64,000 nt of DNA, taken from DASPLX01 sp035627375. GTDB lineage: Bacteria; Pseudomonadota; Gammaproteobacteria; Burkholderiales; Burkholderiaceae_D. Location of the stretch: NCBI GenBank assembly GCA_035627375.1, contig DASPLX010000017.1, positions 1-64,000 of the forward strand, given 5' to 3'. Shown one piece after another: positions 38,961 through 47,952 of this stretch. Position 1 is the stretch's first letter. The number at the start of each line of letters is the position of its first letter. A program made the translations under genes and the position numbers. Below the pieces are notes generated by a model. It saw nothing but the letters and a program-made list of their open reading frames with translations. It searched no databases and had not been told where the DNA came from.

Positions 38961-39617
38961 ATGAGCTACCAGCTGATCATTTTCGATTTCGACGGCACGC
39001 TGGCCGACTCGTTTCCCTTCTTCCTCGATACGGTCGATCTGTTGGCCGATACGCACGGATTCCGGCGCATCGACCGCAGCCAGCTCGATACCCTGCGCGG
39101 CTTCGATGCCATGCAGATCATCCGTCACGTCGGCTTGCCGCTCTGGAAGCTGCCGCGCCTCGGCGCCCATTACAAATCGCTGATGGCCGAACGCGCCGGC
39201 GCGATACCCTTGTTCGACGGCGTACCCGGCATGCTGCGGCGCCTGGCGCAGGCCGGCATGACGCTCGGCATCGTCACCTCGAATTCCTACGACAATGTCG
39301 CCGCCGTGCTCGGCGCCGACAACATGGCGCTGATCAGCCATTGGGAATGCGGCGCGTCGCTGTTCGGCAAGGCCGGCAAATTGCGGCGCCTGGTCGCCAG
39401 GAGCGGTTGCGCCAGGCAAGCCGTCCTGTGCGTCGGCGATGAATTGCGCGACATCGACGCGGCGCGCAAGGCCGGCTTGGCGTGCGGCGCGGTTGCCTGG
39501 GGTTATGCCCATGCGCACGCCTTGCAAGCCAGGCAGCCGACGATGCTGTTCGCCAGCATCGACGAGCTGATCGACCGCCTGGCCGGGCCCGGCGCGTCGC
39601 GCGAAGCGGGAGCTTGA
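38961..39617 (+). CDS. HAD-family phosphatase (phosphoglycolate-phosphatase-like)
   Basis: This 218-residue cytosolic hydrolase has HAD motif I FDFDGTLADS near the N-terminus, motif II in TLGIVTSNSYD, and lysine/acid motifs III-IV in VLCVGDELRDIDAARKAGL. The helical cap sits between motif I and II, as in Gph-type enzymes. It likely removes phosphate from a small metabolite. The start at 38961 has GGGAGA a short distance upstream. It is 31 bp after the SnoaL-like gene and could be cotranscribed. Confidence 0.9.
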   Translation: MSYQLIIFDFDGTLADSFPFFLDTVDLLADTHGFRRIDRSQLDTLRGFDAMQIIRHVGLPLWKLPRLGAHYKSLMAERAGAIPLFDGVPGMLRRLAQAGMTLGIVTSNSYDNVAAVLGADNMALISHWECGASLFGKAGKLRRLVARSGCARQAVLCVGDELRDIDAARKAGLACGAVAWGYAHAHALQARQPTMLFASIDELIDRLAGPGASREAGA

Positions 39618-39711
39618 ATCGGCGCAACCGACGGCTCCGGCAAGGCGGCACGCCGCCCGCGGCGCAGTACAATCGCCTTTCCTCCATTTACCTGCGGCAG
39701 ATTCCTATTCC

Positions 39712-40227
39712 ATGTCCGGATCGTTTCGCCTTGTTCTCACTGCCGGCGCCATCGCGCTCTGCCTGGCGGCCTGCACGCCGCGCTTCGATTGGCGCGAGGT
39801 GCGCGGCACCGAAGCGCCGTACACGGTGCTGATGCCGGCCAAGCCGGCCAGCCACGCGCGTCCCATCAATCTCGGCGGCACGCAAGTCGTGATGACGATG
39901 ACGGCGGCCGAAGTCGACGGTGCGCTGTTCGCCGTCGGCACGGCCGTCATGCCGGATGCCGCCGCGGCCGGCAACGCCCTGGCGGCGATGAAGACGGCGT
40001 TGATCAACAACATCGGCGGCACGCTCAAGAGCGAGAAAGCGGTCGCGGCGGCCGGCACGGCCACGCTCGAACTGGAAGCCGTCGGCGGCGGCCCGCAGCC
40101 GCGCTTGCTGTTCGCGCGCCTGGCCGCGAGCGGAACGCGCGTCTACCAAGTCGTGGCGCTGGGGCCGGAAAAGGCGTTGCCGCGCGAAGCCGTTGACACT
40201 TTCCTCACGTCGTTCCAGTTGAAATAG
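39712..40227 (+). CDS. putative lipoprotein
   Basis: This 171-residue protein has a lipoprotein signal (AGAIALCLAAC, lipidated Cys near residue 21). The mature region begins TPRFDWREVRGTEAPYTVLM and continues with FAVGTAVMPDAAAAGNALAA. It has a predicted alpha/beta fold of unknown function. Similar small lipoproteins near HAD phosphatases occur in this lineage, but that is recollection. It is probably anchored in the outer membrane facing the periplasm. Confidence 0.75.
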   Translation: MSGSFRLVLTAGAIALCLAACTPRFDWREVRGTEAPYTVLMPAKPASHARPINLGGTQVVMTMTAAEVDGALFAVGTAVMPDAAAAGNALAAMKTALINNIGGTLKSEKAVAAAGTATLELEAVGGGPQPRLLFARLAASGTRVYQVVALGPEKALPREAVDTFLTSFQLK

Positions 40228-40401
40228 CCGTCGAAATATTGACTTTAGAACTCATTGGACCGCAGTCAATGCCGGGAAGTAGCGGTAACCGCATGAGCCG
40301 TGGTATGTTTTAGAGAGCATCAATATGCCGCCGAAAGCCGCGGCATCTTGATGGATACGACTCGCCGCATTCACATCAAAACATGCGTAAGAGGAGGCTT
40401 T

Positions 40402-40746
40402 ATGCTCATTACATTCAAATCCAAGGCTGCCGCGGAAGTCATGATGTACGAGCAGCATGCGAAACGCATCCTCGACCTGTTCGGCAAGGACATTCAGCGC
40501 GGCGTCATTACCGCGGCGGAAACGCCCATCGTCATCAGCAGGCTGGAAGCCGAGATCGCGGAGAGCAAGGCGCATCCGGTGTCGGACGAGGTACGGCACG
40601 ACATCGAGACGCATATCGATCCGGAAGGCGAATTCGACGAACACGAGGAATCGCAAATCGTGACGTTCGCGACGCGCGCCTATCCGCTGCTCGAGATGCT
40701 GCGCGCGGCCCGCGCCACCGGCAGCGACGTGATGTGGGGCGTCTGA
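40402..40746 (+). CDS. DUF1840 family protein
   Basis: This 114-residue protein matches DUF1840 over its full length: MLITFKSKAAAEVMMYEQHA, then GVITAAETPIVISRLEAEIA and the tail TRAYPLLEMLRAA. The family occurs mainly in betaproteobacteria and has no known function. GAGGAGG upstream supports the start. It overlaps the next gene (TGATG), so it is coupled with a lipase-like hydrolase. Confidence 0.88.
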   Translation: MLITFKSKAAAEVMMYEQHAKRILDLFGKDIQRGVITAAETPIVISRLEAEIAESKAHPVSDEVRHDIETHIDPEGEFDEHEESQIVTFATRAYPLLEMLRAARATGSDVMWGV

Positions 40747-41615
40747 TGGCGGCCGGGCACGAGCACGGCCTGACCGCCGCCGACGGCACGCGGCTCTTCG
40801 TGCGCGACTGGCCGGCAGCGGCACCGGCCGGCGGCTGCCAAGGCGCAGTCGTCGTCCTGCACGGCCTCGGCGAGCACTGCGGCCGCTATGCCCATGTCGC
40901 GCGCTTCTTCAACCAGCAAGGCTGGTCGGTGCGCACCTACGATCATCGCGGCCACGGCCGATCCGGCGGCCGGCGCGGCGATACGCCGGACGACGGAGCC
41001 CTGGTGCGCGACGCGGAAATGATGATCGCCGATTTCGCCCGCCTGACCGGCCATACGCCCTTCCTGCTCGGCCATAGCATGGGCGGCTTGTTCGCCGCCC
41101 GCGTGGCGACCGCGGCGCAAGTGCCCTTGCGCGGCCTGATCCTGTCTTCCCCGGCGCTGGCGGTGCCGCTGACGGCGGCGCAAAAGCTGCTGCTGCGCGT
41201 CTTGAGCGCCGTCGCCCCCGGCTTCGGCGTCGGCAACAACGTCAAGAGCCGCTATCTGTCGCACGACGACAACGTCGCCCGCGCTTACGACAGCGATCCG
41301 CTGGTGCACCACAAGATCAGCGCACGCCTCCTGAACAGCATGCTGGCGGCGATCGCGTTTTCCCATGCGCATGCGGCGTCGCTCGCGATCCCGGCGCTGC
41401 TGCTGGTCGCCGGCGACGATCGCCTGGTCGACGCTTCCGGCAGCAAGGCCTTCCACGCGGCGCTGCCGGCCGCGAGCCGCACGCTGCACTGGTATGACGG
41501 CCTGTATCACGAGATCTTCAATGAAATCGACGCGCAGCGCGTCTTTTCCGATTTGCATGCCTGGCTCGCGGCGCAGCAGGCCGCGGCGGCCGAAAGGCAA
41601 GCTTCCGCCGCCTAG
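40746..41615 (+). CDS. alpha/beta hydrolase, monoacylglycerol-lipase-like
   Basis: This 289-residue protein has the motif VLHGLGEHCGRYAHVARFF (the HGxGEHxxRY signature of monoglyceride lipases), nucleophile elbow GHSMGG, acid in GDDRLVD and histidine in YDGLYHEIFNE. The catalytic triad therefore looks complete. It may hydrolyse monoacylglycerols or lysophospholipids in the cytosol. The start overlaps the DUF1840 stop. An Ala-rich tail ends the protein. Confidence 0.9.
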   Translation: MAAGHEHGLTAADGTRLFVRDWPAAAPAGGCQGAVVVLHGLGEHCGRYAHVARFFNQQGWSVRTYDHRGHGRSGGRRGDTPDDGALVRDAEMMIADFARLTGHTPFLLGHSMGGLFAARVATAAQVPLRGLILSSPALAVPLTAAQKLLLRVLSAVAPGFGVGNNVKSRYLSHDDNVARAYDSDPLVHHKISARLLNSMLAAIAFSHAHAASLAIPALLLVAGDDRLVDASGSKAFHAALPAASRTLHWYDGLYHEIFNEIDAQRVFSDLHAWLAAQQAAAAERQASAA

Positions 41616-41754
41616 CGCCCCGGGCCGGATGAATTTGAAAGTGTAAGGCGGAAAAGCGCGGCGCCTTCCGCCGCAAGCGGTTTGCGGCGCAAGCCGGCCG
41701 GCCCCGCTACAATGACGCTTTACGACTCTTTGCGGCGTCCCGCGCGGCTTACCC

Positions 41755-42393
41755 ATGGATTTCCTCGGCATCACCGGATTCGGATTCTTTTGCCTGGCCG
41801 TATTGCTGCTGAATGCCACGCCGGGTCCCGATACTGCCTACATCATCGGCCGCAGCGTGGCCCAGGGCCGCAGGGCGGGATTGGTTTCCGCGCTCGGCAT
41901 CTCGGCCGGCTGCTGCGTGCATTCGATCGCTTCGGCCTTCGGCCTGAGCGCGATCATCGCCGCCTCGGCCACCGCGTTCGGCCTCATCAAGCTGGCCGGC
42001 GGCGCCTATCTCGTCTATCTCGGCATCCGCATGCTGCTCGCCAAGCCGGAAGTCCGGCAGCAGGCACAGACGCCCCGTAGCGCGCGGCCGCTCAGGACGA
42101 TCTTCTGGCAAGCGGTCGCGACCAACGTCCTGAATCCGAAAGTGGTGTTGTTCTTCCTTTCCTTCTTTCCGCAATTCGTGCGCGCCGATGCGCCGCACAA
42201 GACGCTGGCCTTCCTGGCGCTGGGCATCGTCTTCGTCGCGATCACGACGGTATGGAACAGCGGCACCGCTTTCCTGGCCGGCACGCTCGCGCGCCGCGCC
42301 GGACACAATCCGCAGATCAAGCTGTGGCTCGAACGCACGGTCGGCGCCGCCTTCATCGCGCTCGGCGTGCGCCTGGCCATGACGAAAAACTAA
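41755..42393 (+). CDS. LysE/RhtB-family exporter
   Basis: This 212-residue protein has six hydrophobic segments. The signature is LLLNATPGPDTAYIIGRSVA and the central sequence WQAVATNVLNPKVVLFFLSF. It is the third LysE-type paralogue here. The rsmB start follows the stop by only one base, so the two are probably cotranscribed. The substrate is unknown. Confidence 0.9.
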   Translation: MDFLGITGFGFFCLAVLLLNATPGPDTAYIIGRSVAQGRRAGLVSALGISAGCCVHSIASAFGLSAIIAASATAFGLIKLAGGAYLVYLGIRMLLAKPEVRQQAQTPRSARPLRTIFWQAVATNVLNPKVVLFFLSFFPQFVRADAPHKTLAFLALGIVFVAITTVWNSGTAFLAGTLARRAGHNPQIKLWLERTVGAAFIALGVRLAMTKN

Positions 42394-42394
42394 A

Positions 42395-43699
42395 TTGAAG
42401 AAATCTTCCCTGAAATCCGATTCGCTCGCCTACAGCCTGCTAGGCGCGGCCCATGCCGTGACGCTGGTGCGGAGCGGGACCGCATTGCCGCAGGCGCTGG
42501 CGCAAGTGTTCGCGCAAACCGAGGCTGCGCCGCAGGCGCGCGGCGCGATGCAAGACATCGCCTACCGCGCGCTGCGCCAGCTCGGCCGCAGCGAAGCCTT
42601 GCTCAAGCTGCTGGCGAAGAAGAAACCGGAGCCGGCCTTGCTGCACGGCTTGTTGTGCTGTGCGCTGGCGCTGGTCGTCGATCCCGACGACGCGGCCTAC
42701 GGCGACTTCACCGTGGTCGATCAAGCCGTGACCGCGGCGGCCGCGCAGCGCGACATCGCCCACGCCAAGGGCATGGTCAATGCCGTGCTGCGGCGTTTCC
42801 TGCGCGAGCGGGACGCCTTGCTGCGCGAAGCGCTGCGGGACCCGGCCGCCGCCTGGAATTATCCGGCCTGGTGGCTGGCCGAGATCCAAGCGGCCTATCC
42901 CCAGCAATGGCAGGCGATTCTGCAGGCCGGCAACGCGGCGCCGCCGTTGACCTTGCGCGTCAATCGCCGGCACATGGCGGTCGACGGGTATCTTGCCATG
43001 CTGGAGCGGCAGGGCGTCGCCGCGCGCCGGATCGGCCCCGACGCGGTACGTCTCGAACATCCGGTGCCGGTCGCCCAGATTCCCGGTTTCGCGCACGGCA
43101 CGGTATCGGTGCAGGACGCCGCCGCGCAGCTGGCCGCGCCGCTGCTCGACCTGCGCGACGGCATGCGCGTGCTCGACGCCTGCGCCGCCCCGGGCGGCAA
43201 GACCGGCCATCTCCTCGAAAGCGCGCAAGTCGATCTGCTCGCGCTCGACAGCGATCCGAAACGACTGGCGCGCATCGACGACAATCTGCGGCGCCTGCAA
43301 TTGCAAGCCGCACTCAAGGCCGGCGACGCCAGTCGCGCCGACTGGTGGGACGGCCGCCCCTTCGACCGCATCCTGGCCGACGTTCCCTGCACCGCGTCCG
43401 GCATCGTGCGCCGCCATCCCGATATCCGCTGGCTGCGGCGGCGTGGAGATGCAGGGCAATTGGCAACACTTTCGGCGCAAATCCTCGACAATCTTTGGCG
43501 GATGCTGAAACCGGATGGTAAATTGTTGTTCGTGACCTGTTCGCTCTGGCCGCAGGAATCCGAACGGCAAGCCGCCGCCTTTGCAGCGCGCCACGGCGCG
43601 CGACGGCTCGATGCGCCCGGCCAGCTGCTGCCGACGGCCGATCCCGAGCGGGACCACGACGGGCTGTTTTACGCGCTGTTCCAAAAGACGGCAATTTGA
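42395..43699 (+). CDS. rsmB: 16S rRNA (cytosine-967-C5)-methyltransferase RsmB
   Basis: This protein of about 434 residues has an N-terminal NusB-like RNA-binding region (SLAYSLLGAAHAVTLVRSG) and a C-terminal Rossmann methyltransferase domain. SAM binding is at LDACAAPGGKTGHLLE. The two family cysteines are in DRILADVPCTASGIVRRHPD and LLFVTCSLWPQESE. It methylates C967 of 16S rRNA. The start codon is apparently TTG at 42395, since no in-frame ATG lies nearby. It begins the conserved block rsmB-DUF4390-ntrY-ntrX. Confidence 0.94.
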   Translation: MKKSSLKSDSLAYSLLGAAHAVTLVRSGTALPQALAQVFAQTEAAPQARGAMQDIAYRALRQLGRSEALLKLLAKKKPEPALLHGLLCCALALVVDPDDAAYGDFTVVDQAVTAAAAQRDIAHAKGMVNAVLRRFLRERDALLREALRDPAAAWNYPAWWLAEIQAAYPQQWQAILQAGNAAPPLTLRVNRRHMAVDGYLAMLERQGVAARRIGPDAVRLEHPVPVAQIPGFAHGTVSVQDAAAQLAAPLLDLRDGMRVLDACAAPGGKTGHLLESAQVDLLALDSDPKRLARIDDNLRRLQLQAALKAGDASRADWWDGRPFDRILADVPCTASGIVRRHPDIRWLRRRGDAGQLATLSAQILDNLWRMLKPDGKLLFVTCSLWPQESERQAAAFAARHGARRLDAPGQLLPTADPERDHDGLFYALFQKTAI

Positions 43700-43778
43700 T
43701 AGTATTCCGAGGCTTTGAGGGAAGCCCACCGGCTCTTTATCCAGCGAATCCATACCGCCTGCAACGCGGCTTCGACGA

Positions 43779-44357
43779 GTGACGCAACGACTACACCAAT
43801 TCCTGTTCCGCTTGCTGTTGGCGTTCTCGATGCTGACATGGATACTCGCTCCGGCGGCGCAGGCGGCGGAAGGCGTCGATATCACCCAAGCGAACATCGA
43901 GCATACCGATGAAGGCTACCGGCTGTCGGTGGCGTTCTCGTTCGACCTCACGCGCGGACTGGAAGAAGCCGTCACCCACGGCGTCCCGCTGGTCTTCACC
44001 ACCGATATCGAAATCACGCGGCCGCGCTGGTATTGGTTCGACGAGCGCGCGGTCAATACCTCGCAGTCGATCCGCATTTCCTACGACCCGCTGACGCGCC
44101 GCTATCATGCCGCCCGCAAGGGCCACCTCGGGCAGAGCTTCAGCACGCTCGACGACGCGCTGGCGACGGTGCGCCGCCCGGGCCGGCTGCTGGTTGGCGA
44201 ACGCGGCACCTTCAAGCCGGGCGAGAACTATACGGTCTCGGTACGCATGCGGCTCGACGTCGCCCAGTTGTCCAAGCCGTTCCAGGTGCATGCCTTGAAC
44301 AGCAGCGACTGGCGTCTATCGTCCGACTGGAAGACTTTCAACTTCAGAGCGGAATAG
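43779..44357 (+). CDS. DUF4390 family exported protein
   Basis: This 192-residue protein starts at GTG 43779, with a signal peptide (LFRLLLAFSMLTWILAPA, cleavage near AQA). The mature part matches DUF4390: VAFSFDLTRGLEEAVTHGVP, then RPRWYWFDERAV and WRLSSDWKTFNFRAE. It is always found before the NtrY-like kinase in this lineage, so a role in sensing or envelope control with that kinase is plausible but unproved. The kinase ATG is 8 bp downstream. Confidence 0.88.
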   Translation: MTQRLHQFLFRLLLAFSMLTWILAPAAQAAEGVDITQANIEHTDEGYRLSVAFSFDLTRGLEEAVTHGVPLVFTTDIEITRPRWYWFDERAVNTSQSIRISYDPLTRRYHAARKGHLGQSFSTLDDALATVRRPGRLLVGERGTFKPGENYTVSVRMRLDVAQLSKPFQVHALNSSDWRLSSDWKTFNFRAE

Positions 44358-44365
44358 CGTTGTCC

Positions 44366-46675
44366 ATGCCACGCGCCCTGCGCTATCTGCTGGTGGTCGG
44401 CGGTGCCATGGTCGGCATCCTGCTGTTCCTGCTCGCCTCGGCTTCCGAGAATTCCCAGATTTTCGACAAATACTATTCGTGGCTGCTCGGCTTGAATGCG
44501 ATGACAGCCGCCACGCTGCTCGGCCTGGTGATCCTGCTGCTGGCGCGGCTCGTCAAGCAATATCGCGAAGGGAAATTCGGCAGCAAGCTGATGACGCGGC
44601 TGGTGCTGCTGTTCGCCCTGATAGGCGTGCTGCCCGGCATCCTGATCTTCATGGTGTCGGTGCAATTCGTATCGCGTTCGATCGAATCCTGGTTCGATGT
44701 CCGGGTCGAGTCGGCGCTCGAGTCCGGCCTCAGCCTGTCGCATGCGGCGCTGGACGCCTCGCTCGACGAATTGTCTTCCAAGGCACGCAACATCGCGCTC
44801 GAATTGTCGGAGGTTTCGGATAGCGCGCAGATCACTCAGCTGTCGCGCTTGCGCGATCAGGGCCAGATGCAGGAAGCCACGGTCTTCACGGCCAGCGGGC
44901 GCGTCATCGCGAATGTCGGCGGTCGCGTCGGCACGCTGCGGCCGGACCTGCCGAACGCCTCCATGCTGCGCCAGGCCCGCATGTCGCGCGCCTTTTCGGT
45001 GCTGGAAGGCGAGGCCGACATGCAGGCGGAAACGCCGGAGACGGCGCGCCGCAACGCGGCTTCCCAGCCCGGCGCCGTGCCGGACGCTCCGGGCGGCTTG
45101 CGGCTGCGCGTGGTGGTCGTGATTCCGCCGCCGGCATCCGGCCTGGCGCTGCAAACCGAGACGCGCTATCTGCAACTGCTGCAGCCGGTGCCGACCCAAT
45201 TGGCCACCAATGCGCTCGCCCTGCGCGACGCCTACAGCGAATACAAGGAACGCTCCCTGTCGCGCACCGGGTTGCGCAAGATGTATATCTCGACCCTGAC
45301 GCTGACCCTGCTGCTGGCGATTTTCGGCGCCATCGTCTCCGCCTTCGTGATCTCCGGCGACCTCGCCAAGCCGCTGCTGCTGCTGGCCGAAGGCACCAAG
45401 GCGGTGGCCGAAGGCAACCTGTCGCCGCGCCCGATCATCGCGACGCCGGACGAACTCGGCACGCTGACGCAATCGTTCAACACGATGACCAAGCAGCTAT
45501 CCGATGCCCGCACCGCCGTCGAGAAGAATCGCGCCGAGCTCGAAAACGCCAAGGCCTATCTCGAGTCGGTGCTGGCCAACATGTCGGCCGGCGTGATGGT
45601 GTTCGATGCGCATTTCCATCTGCTGACCTGCAACGAATCGGTCGAGCGCATCCTTCACCACCGCTTCGGCCCGCATATCGGCCTGCCGCTGGCCGCGATT
45701 CCGCATCTCGCGCCGTTCGCGGTCGCGATCGCGAAGGCGTTCTCGGAACAGAGCGCGCAAACCGCCGCCGACCACGACGACGGCGACGACGGCCATCTGC
45801 ACTGGCAGAAGCAGATCGAGATTCCGCGCAATCTCGAAGGCAACGACAGCGACAATACGATCATCCTGCTGGCGCGCGGATCGCACCTGCCTGTCGCCAG
45901 CGGGGCCGGCTATATCGTCGTGTTCGACGACATCTCCGACGTGATATCGGCGCAGCGTTCGATCGCCTGGGGCGAAGTGGCGCGCCGTCTCGCGCACGAG
46001 ATCAAGAATCCGCTGACCCCGATCCAGCTCTCCGCCGAACGCCTGCAGATGAAACTGGCGGACAAGCTCGCCGCCAACGACGCCGCCATGCTCAACCGCG
46101 CCGCCGAAACCATCGTCAACCAGGTCTCCGCCATGAAGCGCATGGTCGACGATTTCCGCGACTACGCGAAGACGCCGCCGGCGGTGCTGTCCGAACTCGA
46201 CCTCAACGATCTGATCGACGAAATCCTGCATCTTTACCTGGGCGGCGAGAAGGGGATCATCCACGCCTCGTTGGCGTCCGGCCTGCCGCACGTCATGGGC
46301 GACGCCACGCAATTGCGGCAGGTGATCCACAACCTCGTGCAGAATGCGCAAGACGCCGTCGCCGAACATGCCCACGATCCCGCGCCGCGCATCGACATCG
46401 TCACCGAGCTGGTTCGCTACCGCAACGCCGACGGCGAGAGCAATGCCGCCGTCAAGCTTACAATCAAGGACAACGGCCCAGGCTTTTCCCCGAAGATCCT
46501 GGCGCGCGCCTTCGAGCCCTATGTCACCTCGAAGCCGCGCGGCACCGGCCTCGGCCTGGCGATGGTCAAGAAGATCATCGATGAGCACGGCGGCCGAATC
46601 GATCTGCAGAACCGCAGCGACGGCAACGGCGCGAAGATAGCGATTTTGCTGTTAAAGTTGGCATCGAACGCCTAG
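44366..46675 (+). CDS. ntrY: NtrY-like membrane sensor histidine kinase
   Basis: This protein of about 769 residues has three N-terminal membrane helices (residues ~8-100), a periplasmic region of about 180 residues, a fourth helix near ~310-335, and HAMP. A PAS domain follows (~390-520), then HisKA with H544 in RRLAHEIKNPLTPIQLSAER. The HATPase domain has N box LVQNAQDAV, DNGPGF and GTGLGLAMVKK. The NtrY/NtrX pair controls nitrogen, redox or envelope functions. The ATG at 44366 is chosen. A TTG six bases upstream is possible. The response regulator follows 117 bp later. Confidence 0.92.
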   Translation: MPRALRYLLVVGGAMVGILLFLLASASENSQIFDKYYSWLLGLNAMTAATLLGLVILLLARLVKQYREGKFGSKLMTRLVLLFALIGVLPGILIFMVSVQFVSRSIESWFDVRVESALESGLSLSHAALDASLDELSSKARNIALELSEVSDSAQITQLSRLRDQGQMQEATVFTASGRVIANVGGRVGTLRPDLPNASMLRQARMSRAFSVLEGEADMQAETPETARRNAASQPGAVPDAPGGLRLRVVVVIPPPASGLALQTETRYLQLLQPVPTQLATNALALRDAYSEYKERSLSRTGLRKMYISTLTLTLLLAIFGAIVSAFVISGDLAKPLLLLAEGTKAVAEGNLSPRPIIATPDELGTLTQSFNTMTKQLSDARTAVEKNRAELENAKAYLESVLANMSAGVMVFDAHFHLLTCNESVERILHHRFGPHIGLPLAAIPHLAPFAVAIAKAFSEQSAQTAADHDDGDDGHLHWQKQIEIPRNLEGNDSDNTIILLARGSHLPVASGAGYIVVFDDISDVISAQRSIAWGEVARRLAHEIKNPLTPIQLSAERLQMKLADKLAANDAAMLNRAAETIVNQVSAMKRMVDDFRDYAKTPPAVLSELDLNDLIDEILHLYLGGEKGIIHASLASGLPHVMGDATQLRQVIHNLVQNAQDAVAEHAHDPAPRIDIVTELVRYRNADGESNAAVKLTIKDNGPGFSPKILARAFEPYVTSKPRGTGLGLAMVKKIIDEHGGRIDLQNRSDGNGAKIAILLLKLASNA

Positions 46676-46792
46676 CGACCGATAAAAATCTGCGGAGAAT
46701 TGTCAGTAGGGGCTTGCACACAAACCGTTCTGTGCAGTACTGTTGCCGATGGTATCGAACCCCGCACAGAGATTGAGAAGGATTCCAACCAG

Positions 46793-47512
46793 ATGGCTAA
46801 CATCCTAGTTGTCGACGATGAAATGGGCATCCGCGAGTTGCTCTCCGAAATTCTGGGTGACGAAGGCCACGTTGTCTTGTCCGCCGAGAATGCACGCCAG
46901 GCGCGCGAGATACGCGCGGCGGAGACGCCCGATCTGGTCTTGCTCGATATCTGGATGCCGGACACCGACGGCGTGACGCTCCTGAAGGAATGGCAGCGCG
47001 ACGGCTTGCTGACCATGCCGGTCATCATGATGTCCGGGCATGCGACCATCGATACCGCAGTCGAGGCGACGCGCATCGGCGCCCTCAATTTCCTCGAGAA
47101 GCCGATCGCGCTGCAAAAGCTGCTGAAGGCGGTTCAGCAAGGTCTGTCGCGCAGCCAGGAACAGCAGCGCCCGGCCAGCGTTCCAGCCCGCGCGCCGATG
47201 TCCCATCCGGCGGAAATCTCCGGCTCCGTGACCGAGATCTCGTTCGCCGCGCAGGCGGCGTCGGCCATCGCCCATCCGACGGCGCAGCACATGCCGGCGG
47301 TCGCGGCGGAGCCCCCCCTGACGCTATCCTTCGACCTGCCGCTGCGCGAAGCGCGCGATGCCTTCGAACGCGCCTACTTCGAGCATCACCTGGTACGCGA
47401 GAACGGCAGCATGACGCGCGTCGCGGAAAAGACCGGTCTCGAGCGCACGCATCTCTACCGCAAGCTGAAGCAGCTCGGCGTCGAACCCGGCAAGGCGGCC
47501 CGGAAAGCTTGA
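46793..47512 (+). CDS. ntrX: NtrX-like response regulator lacking the AAA+ domain
   Basis: This 239-residue protein has a receiver (D52 in LLDIWMPDTDGVTLLK; KPIALQKLLKAV) and a linker of about 70 residues rich in Ala/Pro. The C-terminal Fis-type HTH (ARDAFERAYFEHHLVRENGS, then RVAEKTGLERTHLYRKLKQL) matches the end of NtrX. Canonical NtrX is about 450 residues with a sigma-54 AAA+ domain. Here that whole domain is absent, so it cannot open sigma-54 promoters directly and resembles ActR/RegA in layout. The ATG at 46793 is preferred because the receiver starts there. An in-frame upstream extension adds no conserved sequence. Confidence 0.88.
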   Translation: MANILVVDDEMGIRELLSEILGDEGHVVLSAENARQAREIRAAETPDLVLLDIWMPDTDGVTLLKEWQRDGLLTMPVIMMSGHATIDTAVEATRIGALNFLEKPIALQKLLKAVQQGLSRSQEQQRPASVPARAPMSHPAEISGSVTEISFAAQAASAIAHPTAQHMPAVAAEPPLTLSFDLPLREARDAFERAYFEHHLVRENGSMTRVAEKTGLERTHLYRKLKQLGVEPGKAARKA

Positions 47513-47952
47513 CGCCCGCCAAGGTTCGCACGACGATCGTCACCGGACCGTCGGCGGCGGCACGCGAAACGGCGATTCTCGCCGCTCTCGATGCCGGAGT
47601 CTCGATCGCCGTGCTGCTGGAAGGCGTACCCGACGGCAGCGATCGTTTCCACGACGACGACAATCATGGCGGCCGTCTCCACGGCGGCCGCATCCACGGC
47701 GGCCGCATTTCCGAGTTGCGGCGAGATCCCGGCTTCCGCTTGCTTCCCGTCGTCCGCATCGCCCCCGGCTGCCTATGCTGCATCGGCAATCTCGCCATGC
47801 GCGTCCATCTGAACCGCCTGTTGCGGGAAAAGCCGCAGCGGCTCTTCATCGGCATATCGACCGCCGAGCACTTGGCGGCCTTGCAGAAATTCCTGTCACA
47901 GCCGCCCTACGACGCGTTGCTCGACATGACCGAAATCCTGCAAGCGTTCTAA
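47509..47952 (+). CDS. degenerate CobW-like protein with a His/Gly-rich repeat
   Basis: This protein of about 147 residues starts at TTG 47509 overlapping the ntrX stop (TTGA), which implies coupled translation. It keeps the CobW-family metal motif in the form APGCLCCIGNLAMRVHLNRL and the following strand (RLFIGISTAEHLAALQKFLS), but the Walker A loop is degenerate (TIVTGPSAAARET). The middle carries Asp/His-rich and GGR repeats (encoded at 47,668-47,712). It may bind zinc or another metal without hydrolysing GTP. A role alongside NtrXY is suggested only by position. Confidence 0.65.
   Translation: MTPAKVRTTIVTGPSAAARETAILAALDAGVSIAVLLEGVPDGSDRFHDDDNHGGRLHGGRIHGGRISELRRDPGFRLLPVVRIAPGCLCCIGNLAMRVHLNRLLREKPQRLFIGISTAEHLAALQKFLSQPPYDALLDMTEILQAF
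47668..47712. repeat. three 15-bp tandem repeats
   Basis: GGCGGCCGTCTCCAC (47668-47682), GGCGGCCGCATCCAC (47683-47697) and GGCGGCCGCATTTCC (47698-47712) encode a repeated GGRLH/GGRIH/GGRIS unit inside the CobW-like gene. The repeat can change copy number in frame and adds metal-binding histidines. Confidence 0.85.
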
